Assembly: GCA_916700875.1 (NCBI GenBank)
Contig: CAKAKS010000066.1
Span: 35,887,990 to 35,951,989 of the forward strand
Length of the DNA: 64,000 bases
Source of the DNA: Sebastes aleutianus
Taxonomy: Eukaryota; Chordata; Actinopteri; Perciformes; Sebastidae
Reading direction: 5' to 3'
This document shows, piece by piece, positions 22,139 through 33,300 of the stretch; position 1 is the stretch's first letter, and the number at the start of each line of letters is the position of its first letter. The translations under genes were made by a program, and so were the position numbers. The notes below the pieces were generated by a model, which saw nothing but the letters and a program-made list of their open reading frames with translations, was not told where the DNA came from and ran no database searches.

Positions 22139-22595
22139 GTTTATCTCTAGAATATCAGTGAATGTTGAGAGGAACCAGTGATCTAGAGGATCAGATGTTA
22201 GTTTATCTCTAGAATATCAGTGAATGTTCAGAGGAACCAGTGATCTAGAGGATCAGATGTTAGTTTATCTCTAGAATATCAGTGAATGTTCAGAGGAACC
22301 GGTGATCTAGACGATCAGAAGGTAGTTTATCTCTAGAATATCAGTGAATGTTGAGAGGAACCAGTGATCTAGACGATCAGATGTTAGTTTATCTCTAGAA
22401 TATCAGTGAATGTTGAGAGGAACCGGTGATCTAGACAATCAGATGTTAGTTTATCTCTAGAATATCAGTGAATGTTGAGAGGAACCAGTGATCTAGACGA
22501 TCAGATGTTAGTTTATCTCTAGAATATCAGTGAATGTTGAGAGGAACCAGTGATCTAGAGGATCAGAAGTTAGTTTATCTCTCGATAGATAGATA
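22139..22595. repeat. 62-bp minisatellite, seven full units plus a partial one
   Basis: The phase marker GTTTATCTCTAGAATATCAG recurs at 22139, 22201, 22263, 22325, 22387, 22449 and 22511, exactly 62 bases apart. An eighth truncated unit at 22573 decays into a GATAGATAGA run. Units differ by a few substitutions (GTTGAGAG/GTTCAGAG, AGAGG/AGACG). Confidence 0.95.
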
Positions 22596-22673
22596 GATCC
22601 TCCTGATTCTTACACACGGGTCCTTTAAGAGAAACTGGTTTACTCCATTCATATCAAGTGAGTGTTTAATAAT

Positions 22674-23431
22674 TTTATTATACACTTTAAAAATATGTAC
22701 AAAATACTATCTTGAAACACTTGAGTCAATTGTAGGGTTATTTTTTTTTGGACAGAAAGGCAGACTCAACAGACAACATACACCAAAATAATAAAGCATG
22801 TACATTACATGACACACTGTCATGTGACAAAACTCAAATTTAGATGATATATTTTAAAGAGCAGCGGATATATGGTACATAGTCATTTTTTCACAGACCA
22901 ACCTTCACTGTGACTCAGTCAGGCTCAAAGAAAATATCAGGTTAAAATCTCCTGTAACATATGTGAAGGAGATCTGATTCTGTCTACATCTCCCAGTATG
23001 TGAACAGCTCTCCAGTATACTGAACAACAACCCAACTATCAGCAGGTCTGGTTCTGTTAAAACCACCTCCCAGTATGTGAACAGCTCTCCAGTATACTGA
23101 ACAACCGTCAGCAGGTCTGGTTCTGTACACTGACACCACCTGGGACTGGGAAGCATTTATTCAGACTGCCAGCTACAATGAAATAAACAAGTGCTGAAGA
23201 AATAACAAAAGTAGAGTCCGAGTCATTACTTCATTTTCACAAATACTGAGCCACCCAGGTGTTGACCACCACATCAGGATTTCCTCTGGGACTGAGTGTC
23301 TACTGCTCCTGTGAGACTACTGGACAGTAAACAAGGCTCAATGAGCTCCACAGTGAAGTGGTTGATCAGGTTGTCAGGATGCTGGGAGACCTTGTCCTGT
23401 TTGACGCCCCCGATGGCCCAGAGGAGGGGAG

Positions 23432-23467
<36 letters not shown>
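22674..23467 (-). other. anapc7: anapc7 3' UTR with poly-C tract
   Basis: Read on the minus strand, the UTR starts right after TGA with a run of 33 C (23435-23467). A candidate AATAAA lies at 22674-22679. A 60-65-bp segment about TCCCAGTATGTGAACAGCTC is repeated at about 22990 and 23068. Confidence 0.6.
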
Positions 23468-23468
<1 letters not shown>

Positions 23469-26400
23469 CATTGCATACCAAACCACTGTTCCTGATCAGC
23501 CCACTGGGCTGCTTCACTGTCACTGCCCTCCAGATCTCCATCCTCTCCACTGCCCTCCATGTCGTCACCGTCCAGCTCCACCGTGGCGTCGGTGGGACTC
23601 TCCTCTTTCTCCATCTTCTGCATGCCTTCTAAAGACTTCTGGTCGTTGGGGTCCAGGCTTAGGAGAGAAAATACACTAAATGACAATCCTTATCTTCTAC
23701 TTTGATTGGTACACCACCATAAAGAGTCACCTCTGGTTACCTTAGCGCTATGCTGTACTGATCCATGGCTTCTTGGTAATCGTTGACGGCCACCAGGAAA
23801 TCTCCCAGCATTCTGTGCAGAACACAATCACTCTGATTGGCCAGGGCGTTCCGGAGGAGAGCGATCCCTTCTTCATATTTCTGTTCCCGACCTTCACAAG
23901 AAAACACAACACTGTCATCTTCCATCTGTACTCATTACAGATTTGAATTTCTGGGAACTACGTCACTACTTTAGCTGCCAGTTTAATTCATTAAAAGCAA
24001 ACAGTAGAAGCAGCTGAACGTACTGAGCAGTTCAGCCTTCTTCACCACAGCCTTGGTGTAGTCGGGTCTCTGGGCCAGTGCTTTGTCCAGCAGGGTTTTT
24101 GCTTTCTCCTGAGTCACTGGGTCTTCCAGGCACACTGTGGCAAGGATGGTCAGAGTCTGTGCATTAGCCCCCAGAGTCTTATAGATGTTATTGGCCATCC
24201 CCATCGCCTCTCGAATCCCATTGGATGCCAGGTAACAGTCAATCAGACCTATGAAGAGACAGTCGTTGTTAGTTAGAGGTGAATGCAAGCACAACACAAA
24301 TGTACTGCATGTGAAAAGAAAATTGAGACGTTACAAACATGCCTTCATAGCAGTCAAGTCTGCAGGGAGCCAGGCGCATGGCCTCCCTGAAGTGGATGAT
24401 GGCTTCTTGAACTCGCCCCATGTTCCTCAGTGCTGCCCCCTTCAGGAGGAGAGCCTGCACACTGTTGCTGTTCAGCTGGATGGCCTTCGCTCCCAGGTAC
24501 AGGGCTCTGGAGTAACGCTTGCTATAAAAGCTGTGACAGCTGAACAAGAGAAAACCAATTCAAACAATATGACAAAGATACTTCATGTAGCAGACGTATC
24601 ACTCAGAGACTCACCCAGAGATCACCCAGGGTTCTGCATGCTGGTCTGAGATATTAAATAATCGTCCTCCCAGGACTTCAACATCCTCCAGGTGTCCTTC
24701 ACGGGCCATCAGGTAGCCATAAACATCCATTCCTGCAGGTGCAAACAACATAACTGACATTTTACCTCCACATGTTTCCATGTCTTGTTTAGGGTGGCTG
24801 AGTGTCCCGAGCCCATGGCACACATAATGACTGAAGACTGTCAATCAATCAATCATTCAATCAATCAATCAATCAATCAATAAAACCTGCAGCACACCTT
24901 TGATGAGGTACGGGTCCAGCATCTGGGCTTGTTCAAATTTGAGGATGGCGTTCTTGGTGTCACCTGCCCTGAAATATACATCTGCCAGGCTCACCAGGAG
25001 GTCCACGTTGTCCCGCAACAGAGACTTCTTCTCCAGAGAGCTGAGACCAGATGAGGGAGGGACAGAGACTCATCAAATAAAAAGGACAGGAATATTCAAC
25101 CAGTCAGTATGTCTCATTACTGCTCTGCTCACCAGATAGTGTTGATGGCTCTCTGGTTGTCTCCTGCATGTATGAAGGCATACGCTTTGATCCACACAGA
25201 GAGCCAGTCCAGGTTGGGGATGCTCTGGATCACGTCCATAGTCATGGACGCCACTTCAGCTCCTTTCACTGATAAAGAGAGAAGACCTGGAGGAAAAAAC
25301 AAAAGTGATTCACTAGGTCCAAGCACAGATATTCTCAGTGCGTGTGTGTGTGTATGTATGTGTGTGTGGTTGTATCGCTGGCTGTATCATTGTTTTCCTA
25401 CGAGGAGAGCGGTGGCGCCCGACTAGGCGGTAGCACTTCTCTTGGCATGGCGCACCACTCGAAATCAACACCGAGCGCTGCGCTCAAAGTTCTAATTATT
25501 TCAACTCTGAGCTTGGCTGCCGGTGACCTTTTAAAGCGCAACCAATGAGATAACTGCTACAACTGTTGCCTAGAAACAGTGAATGGCGTTCCTCGATGAC
25601 ATATTATAGCTGCACTTTTCCTCTGCAGCGCCCTACCTCGCGGTGAGCGAAGAGCAAATGTCTGATGTGAAGGCAGCTTTAAGCAGCCGGTTATCTGTTG
25701 GATGAAGGTGTCTCTGTGGCCATGCATACCAATGATGGCATCCAGGGCGAGGGGACACTGTCTGAGGACCTCTTTGTAGCTCGTCACGGCAGAACGCTCC
25801 TGACCAGCTTTCCTGTACAGGTTAGCTAGCATCATGTTGATCTGAGGCCACACACAACAAAAACATCCATTTCATCACCATTCTCTACAAAAACTAATAA
25901 AAAACCTCATGCAAAATGATTAGTAGAAATGAATGCAGTAATGAAGTAGTGATTGTGATCATGATACCATTTCTGATTATTTCAGGAAACAAAATTAGAA
26001 CAGTTTTGCCCCTAAAAGCAGCATTAATCAAAGTAGAACTAACCGTAAAGTCCATCACTTTTACAGCCTTACTCCAATTGTGGATTTTTTAAAACATTTG
26101 AATAATAAATGATTACTACTTTTTGACTTAAAATCGATAGGTTTATCCCTTTATTAGTTTGGTTTGTTTCTCTATTATTCCAAAGTGACATGGCTACACA
26201 TCATTACTCTGCCTGCTCTTTCCACAATAACTTTCATTTTGGTCCCATGTGTGCACGCTGCACATTCACATGTTGTTACTGATGATCATTATCATCATCA
26301 TCATCATCAGTGGAAGGCCTTGATGTGCAGCACCTCTGTATTATAAAAAAAAGCACATAAAGTTTATTAGAATAATTGTGAGGGTAGCAGCCCACCTTAG

Positions 26401-27853
26401 GAGTCCTCTGTCTGGATGGGATCCCATCCAGCACGGCAATAGCATCTTTATCCAGTTTCAAAATAGTGTAGCATTCAGCGATCTTGTACTTTACCTCAAT
26501 TTCTGAGGGCAAACTCTGAAAGACAACATCATGTGTAATTTTAGTTTTATTTCTATTACTGTTCATGCCAACAGACCAAGTCAGTGGTATGGATATTTTG
26601 GATATTTGTCCCTCACGGTACACAATACGGTACGACACTATCACCAAAACAGCAAATGAATGTAAATGCAATTGAGGTGTCATCTTGCAATCTGTAGGAA
26701 ATCTGGTTGGATATCGTTATCATAAGAGTTATCCAACATACCTGAGCCTGTATGTTCGCTGCAGCTCCGCCAGTAGAAGTACGGACTTTAGATGTTTTGC
26801 TGAGCACCTTCTTCTGTTGCAGAGCCATGCTGTATTTACAGGCAGCATTACGATATTCCTTATCATGGAAGATGGCATCGGCGTGGTAAACCAGCAGCTG
26901 GTACTTCTGGGCCGGCGACAACAGCTCTCTTCAATGAAAAACATACAAATAATAAAGTCATTAGAATCAGAATAGACACAACATAGAAAACATGTCCCTA
27001 TTCAACACCTGATAGCACAGTGTGTCAGTTGAAATGCTAATAATACAAAGACTTAAATGATCTCACAGAGAATACAGAAGAGAAAAGCAGAATAATAATT
27101 AATAAAAACATATAAAGCCAACCAAACCGATGAAGAATATTCTCAATAAAACTGAAAAGCACAACAACAACAACAACAACCACAACCTAAGACAGTGAAC
27201 GTTATTGATCCAAAGCACAGGAGCGTAAGCCGTTTTTTTAAAATAGGTATATTATCCATATACAGTATATTATAGTAGAAAGAGTAGAAGCATCCTGCTT
27301 CAGCTGTAGATCCTCCTGCCGGGCTAACTCGAACGTTAACGTTACGTGAGAACTAAAACACTGTGGTGTACCTTTGAGAACACAGAGCCACTGTTATAAA
27401 TCAATCAATCAATCCACTGTGGTGTCCAGACTGAGAAGAGAAATCACAGGTTCTCAACGCTATCCGTCCTGTGATCAGTCCCCGTTGATCAGCTCTACTT
27501 CAGCTAACTGCAGGAGACTCTTCATATGACTAGTTCTTGGAAAGACACGTCCACTCTGCTCCGCCCAAAGCTGTCTATTAAACTCTTGTTGACGCAGTTA
27601 CTTGGGATGAGTAGATTGCAGGCGTCTTTTTGCATTGCTATAGAAGCCCGAGCTGCTTTAATGTGGTCTATTGTTGAGCAGTTAGCTCTGTCGGGCTGCT
27701 GGAGAGAGGCGTTGTTCAGGAACTAGTCGGAGCCCGCTGGGCCATTACTTACGGGTTGTTATTACTCATCGTCAGCAACAAACTGCTCAGTATCCGGACA
27801 TTAGAGTGGAGACCAGCGGCAGCCATATCTCGTACATGATCGATCACATTCAT
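23468..27853 (-). CDS. anapc7: anaphase-promoting complex subunit 7 (complete, 11 exons)
   Basis: Exons, 5' to 3' on the minus strand: 27853-27753, 26928-26742, 26515-26396, 25841-25730, 25286-25133, 25040-24898, 24732-24615, 24539-24343, 24248-24024, 23891-23741 and 23657-23468. They total 1698 nt, 565 residues plus stop, the length I recall for human APC7. The start MNVIDHVRDMAAAG and the acidic end EAAQWADQEQWFGMQ are nearly identical to human. APC7 is a TPR-superhelix scaffold of the TPR lobe of the anaphase-promoting ubiquitin ligase. TPR-type helices are clear (for example YSRALYLGAKAIQLNSNS, MGRVQEAIIHFREAMRLAP, NDYQEAMDQYSIAL). The intron after exon 8 uses a GC donor (GAAG|GCATGT) with a normal AG acceptor; all others are GT-AG. 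It is convergent with arrdc1 and divergent from ube2g1. Confidence 0.97.
25381..25690. repeat. candidate degenerate DNA-transposon copy in anapc7 intron 4
   Basis: GC-rich block with AGCGCTGCGCTCAAAGTTC and a downstream CTCTGCAGCGCCCTACCTCG, unlike the AT-rich intron around it. The pattern resembles a fish non-autonomous element, but I could not find clean termini. A (GT)n run precedes it (25339-25369). Confidence 0.35.
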
Positions 27854-28282
27854 CTTCGATCAGGTTGAGGGCTCGCTTTAGATTTCCGACTCGAGTTCAA
27901 AGTTCTGGCTTGTAAACAGCTAGCGTTAATGCTAATGCTAGCTAGCTTGTGATCTATTAAACATGGCGCCCATCAACCTTCCTTCCGCAAAATGCTGCCT
28001 TTATGTGCTCTTCACAAGCTCGAGATTTCAACCACTATGCTAGTAACTATGATATCTCCATGAAATATGCGTCTTTGGCGAACGAATTAATTTCTTTATT
28101 GACTTTTATAGGAATAAGCAAAGATTCATGGAGTGAAAACCAACGTTTTTTCACATAAGTACAACCTTTTCAATCGCCTTTTAAATAGATTAAGTTAGGT
28201 CGAGCATGCAACCCATATTTCCCATAGTATGGAACGCATCTCGCGTATATGCTGCGGCAACAACCGTTAATCTAAACACTTG
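27854..28282. promoter_or_regulatory. upstream region of anapc7
   Basis: Sequence immediately 5' of the anapc7 ATG. It holds repeated GCTAGC/GCTAAT motifs (27918-27948) and no ORF. I see no TATA box in a convincing place; the promoter assignment is only by position. Confidence 0.35.
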
Positions 28283-28545
28283 TACAGTACAATTCAGGTA
28301 CAGTTACAGTACAGTACAGTACAGTTACAGTTACAGTACAGTACAGTACAGTACTGTTACAGTTACAGTTACAGTACAGTTACAGTTACAGTACAGTACA
28401 GTACTGTTACAGTTACAGTACAGTACAGTTACAGTACTGTTACAGTTACAGTACAGTACTGTTACAGTTACAGTACGTTACAGTTACAGTTACAGTACAG
28501 TACAGTACAGTACAGTACAGTACAGTTACAGTACAGTAGTTAAAT
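28283..28545. repeat. (ACAGT)n/(ACAGTT)n satellite
   Basis: A mix of 5- and 6-base units (CAGTACAGTT and variants) across about 260 bases, fading out to 28740. It produces two overlapping long Tyr/Ser/Val/Gln frames that are repeat artefacts. Confidence 0.95.
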
Positions 28546-28845
28546 GTAATTAAAAAAATACAGTACAGTAGTTAGGTGTAATACAGAAATACTGAAGAGT
28601 AGTTAGTTGTAATAAAACAATACAGTAACGTTAGTTACTTGTAATACAGAAATACAGTATAGATTATACAGTGTAGTATTTAGGTATAATACAGAAATAC
28701 AGTATAGTAGTTAGTTGTAATACAACAATACAGTACATAAATATCCTTTTTTTTGTCTTTCATGTGAAAATGACTGTCTATGCCACTGGAGTGACACAAA
28801 AACTATAAAAAGTAAAATGATAATTTTTAGTAGTATTAAAGTAAA

Positions 28846-29477
28846 CTGGGAAAAGTTTGTAAACTTGTGTTTGGTTGATTATTTCTCTGTTGTTACAATA
28901 CTAATTGGCATTGTATTTTACATCTTTGGAAATCGATCTCAATGCAGTGAGATATCGGGATGAGATTCTGCAGCCAGTGGCGATCCCATATCTCCACAAT
29001 CTGGGACCTAACTTCATCCTCCAAGATGACAACGCTCGCCCCCACAGAGCCAGGGTTATCACAGACTACCTCCACAATGTGGGAATAGAGAGAATGGAAC
29101 GGCCTGCTAAGAGTCCAGACCTCAACCCAATTCAACACTTGTGGGATCAGCTTGGTCGTGCTGTACGTGTTAGAGAGACCAACACAACCACGCTGGCTGA
29201 CCTGCAATGAATCCACCAAACAACTCAAAACAAGAGTCAATTCCAACAGGAGAATACACTGTTTACCATTGGCAGAGCATTTTGGCAAATTTTTCTTGGG
29301 CGTTGCCCACAATCAGCTGTGCTGCTCATCCCACAAATGCATGATCCTCACAAGTTGGACATCATTGTGGAGGTAAATAAACAGGCTTTCCAACCATGTA
29401 AAATACAATGCCAATTAGCATTGTAACAACAGAGAAATAATCGACAAAACACAAGTTTCCGAACTTTTTTTTCCCAG
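28846..29477 (+). mobile_element. Tc1-like transposon, internally deleted copy
   Basis: The ends are inverted repeats (CTGGGAAAAG...AAACTTGTGTTTGG), with TAAA/TTTA flanks as expected for TA insertion. Inside, a plus-strand frame (28905-29210) carries the transposase C-terminal half: YLHNLGPNFILQDDNARPHR and SPDLNPIQHLWDQLGR. These are the second Asp and the following D/E block of the DDE domain. The N-terminal half is deleted, and the end of the frame is cut by a stop. It is closely related to 42506-43775. Confidence 0.9.
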
Positions 29478-29924
29478 TTTATATTATGCTACCCGATAAT
29501 GCCATATTGTTCCTCTGTTTCATACCACAAATTCATCACACATTGTTTCACCGGGTATCAGCAAAAATACTTTGTCCATTAATAGCATCAATAAACTTGT
29601 TAAAACAACAATTAATGAGATAACAATGCACAAAACACCATGAAGTAAACAACAACCAATGAATCGGTCAGTCGGTATCATTATCATAAACACATCGTTA
29701 ATAGACAAGAAAGCATTGATGTCAGATGATCTTTTAGTACAGTATTTATATAAGATGTATCTATGAGCTGACCTCTAATGGTATATTCAAATGTAATGGA
29801 TTACATGCATTATATAAGATGTACCACCTCTGTAATGGTATATTAATGTTATTGATTATTATTATTATCATTAATAATGACAATAATAATTATATAATAA
29901 TAATAATAATATAAATATAATAGT

Positions 29925-29971
<47 letters not shown>

Positions 29972-30213
29972 TAATAATGATAATCATGATGATGCAGTGT
30001 GTAATGACATATGAAGCAGGAGTAACGTAGAGAGGATGAAGGAACGTTTCCAGGTTAGTGCTTGTTGATTTCTTGAAAAAGAAACGTTGCCTTGAACGCA
30101 CCGTGATACATTCATGGAACACACGCACATAAACACACATAAACAGTTATTTACATGGACTGCAGCCGCGCATGCGCAGAGCTGCAGGCAGCAGCTGAAG
30201 CTCGGAAGAAAAC

Positions 30214-30246
<33 letters not shown>

Positions 30247-30379
30247 ACCAGCAGCAGCAGCAGCAGCAGAGATAGAGATAGAGAGACATCTCACTGCGGT
30301 TCAGCTTCTTCTGCTCTAACGGGATCTGTTGGGAAGTATTTTGTCGACACAAATTGATTTTCATTTACGTCCGCGTACC
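29478..30379 (+). promoter_or_regulatory. ube2g1: upstream region of ube2g1 with microsatellites
   Basis: (ATT)n/(AAT)n tracts at about 29850-29990, a (GA)n run at about 30219-30247 and a (CAG)n run at 30250-30268 lead up to the ube2g1 start. The last ~200 bases are GC-richer (GCCGCGCATGCGCAGAGC) and are the likely 5' UTR and promoter. This rests on position and base composition only. Confidence 0.4.
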
Positions 30380-33300
30380 ATGACCGAACAATCAGCATTA
30401 CTTCTTCGAAAACAACTAGCAGGTAATATGAATAACATGTTGTATAGCTCTAGATGTAGCCGCTATAAAGGCTCCCTAGCTAGCGGCTAACGTTAGCTTC
30501 TGTTAGCTCCGCTAAGCTGTGTCTGTGTTTACGCCAGAGGAGGAAGCTCAGAGAGCTAACCAGCTACATCACGGCTTCAGCTCAGCTCTCATCAGCTCAT
30601 CTCTTGTGGAAATAAAGACATCTAGATTTACAAATATACCTGGCTCAAATAATCTATATGTGAACCGACACTTGATCCCAACGCCAGCCCTGCTAGCGGG
30701 TTAGCAGGTGGGACATTAGTTAGCTAACGGAACAAAGGAATAATGAAGCAGGGACTCCTCTGCTCTCATCACTTCAGCTTCACTAATGCTAGCTGTGTAT
30801 ATTCTAGGCCTTTCATACACTAATATGCGACTACATCAGCAGCAGCTTGGTAACAACCCAGCTCTATAAGATCCTATGGGACGGTTCTGATAATGTACCG
30901 CTGCTTAGTTAACGGTTCTAGTGAGGATCCGCATCTGATCTCAATCATCACTTCTCCTGGTGGCTCAATCTTATATTCTCATATTATCACTGTTGGTGGC
31001 AGTGGTGTATCTTTTCTTATTAATGCCAGACACATGGACTGAGACAATGAGATACCCTCGAGATACCCCGAGACACCCCAGATACCCCTGAGACACCCCT
31101 GATACACCTCTGAGATACCCCTGATACACCTCTGAGACACCCCTGATACCCCTGATACACCTCTGATACACCTCTGAGATACCCCCGATACACCTCTGAG
31201 ACACCCCTGATACACCTCTGAGATACCCCTGATACACCTCTGAGATACCCCTGATACACCTCTGAGACACCCCTGATACACCTCTGAGCTTCCCCTGAGA
31301 CACCCCTGATACACCTCTGAGATACCCCTGATACACCTCTGAGCTTCCCCTGATACCCCTGAGACACCTCTGAGATACTCCTGATACACCTCTGAGATAC
31401 CCCAGATACCCCTGAGACACCCCTGATACACCTCTGAGATACCCCTGATACACCTCTGAGACACCCCTGATACCCCTGATACACCTCTGATACACCTCTG
31501 AGATACCCCCGATACACCTCTGAGACACCCCTGATACACCTCTGAGATACCCCTGATACACCTCTGAGATACCCCTGATACACCTCTGAGACACCCCTGA
31601 TACACCTCTGAGCTTCCCCTGAGACACCCCTGATACACCTCTGAGATACCCCTGATACACCTCTGAGCTTCCCCTGATACCCCTGAGACACCTCTGAGAT
31701 ACTCCTGATACACCTCTGAGATACCCCTGATACACCTCAGAGATACCCCCGATACACCTCTGAGATACCCCTGATGCACCTCTGAGATACCCCTGATGCA
31801 CCGCTGAGATACCCCTGATACACCTCTGAGATACCCCTGATACACCCCATATACACCTCTGAGATACCCCTGATACACCTCTGAGATACCCCTGATACAC
31901 CTCTGAGATACCTCTGATACACCTCTGAGATACCTCTGAGATACCCCAGATACACCTGAGATACCCCTGATACACCTCTGAGATACCCCGGATACACCTG
32001 AGATACCCCTGATACACCTCTGATACACCTCTGAGATACCCCTGATACACCTCTGAGATACCCCTGATACACCTCTGAGATACCCCTGATACACCTCTGA
32101 TACACCTCTGAGATACCCCTGATACACTTCTGAGATACCTCTGAGACACCCCTGATACCCCTGATACACCTCTGAGACACTTCTGAGATACCCCTGATAC
32201 ACCTCTGATACACCTCTGAGATACCCCTGATACACCTCTGAGATACCTCTGAGATACCCCTGAGATACCTCTGAGATACCTCTGATACACCTCTGAGATA
32301 CCCCTGATACACCTCTGAGATACCCCTGATACACCTCTGAGACACCCCTGATACCCCTGATACACCTCTGATACACTTCTGAGATACCCCTGATACACCT
32401 CTGATACACTTCTGAGATACCCCTGATTGTGAATCACTGGCTTTACAGTGGTTGACTCAGTTCAGTTCTTCAACTTGGTGATTCACTTCAACAGTGATAA
32501 TTATTTTTGGAAACCACAATTTGAACCATGAACATTATGCAAACTGTATATTATATTAACTGTATAGACTATGACTTATTCTCCTACAAAGTGACAAAAA
32601 GACATAATTATCTTTTAAACATGGAGAGACACCAAAAGTGATGATTCTGTTCACTGTTCACTTCACTAAATATTCTGATATGATACAAACACTGAAAACT
32701 GAATATCTCCTATAACACGGATTAAACAAAAGTTATATTAGAGGAATGCTTGAAGCAGATCAGTCAGTGTCAATGTTGGGAAGTGTTTCCAGGCACCTAT
32801 TTTACAGACTTTGTTGTTATATTAAAAAGCTTCCTGGGCCACAGAGTTGAAACAAGGGCTCAGGAGGTCAAATCAGCACAATTCATGCTTTGCTTTCTGA
32901 AAGTAATGATGTTAATTAATAGAGCTAATACAGCACGTACTACTTGTTCACTCTGGTCAGCAGCTGTTAACCTACTTTGTCTCATTAATTAGTTGTGAAT
33001 GCAAACTCAACATTTCCTGCAGCTGTTTCACAGTAGATTGTGTATCAACAGCAGCTAACAAAAGGAAATAAACCAACATGCAGCTCACCTTAGATTTACC
33101 TGTACCTTTAAGTACGGAGCCCCCCTACACTCACTAGGAGAAGTTTTTTATTAGCTCGTTCCCTCAAGTAAGTAACCCGTTCCCTCGAGTTAGTAACTTG
33201 TTCCCTCAAGTTAGGTATCTCGAGGGAACGAGTTACTTCATAGTCCACTTCTTCCAATCATTCCTGACAGTCCACACATTGCTGATGTACGGAGCCCCCC

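Noticed and set aside
23296..23679. Plus-strand 127-codon ORF with poly-Gly
   Set aside because: Antisense of anapc7 exon 11 plus the G homopolymer.
28206..28553. Tyr/Ser/Val-rich ORFs of 115 and 87 codons
   Set aside because: Direct translation of the ACAGT repeat.
30971..32437. Minus-strand ORFs of 488, 476, 223 and 202 codons
   Set aside because: They are products of the stop-free 22-bp minisatellite, overlap in three frames and have no splice or domain support.
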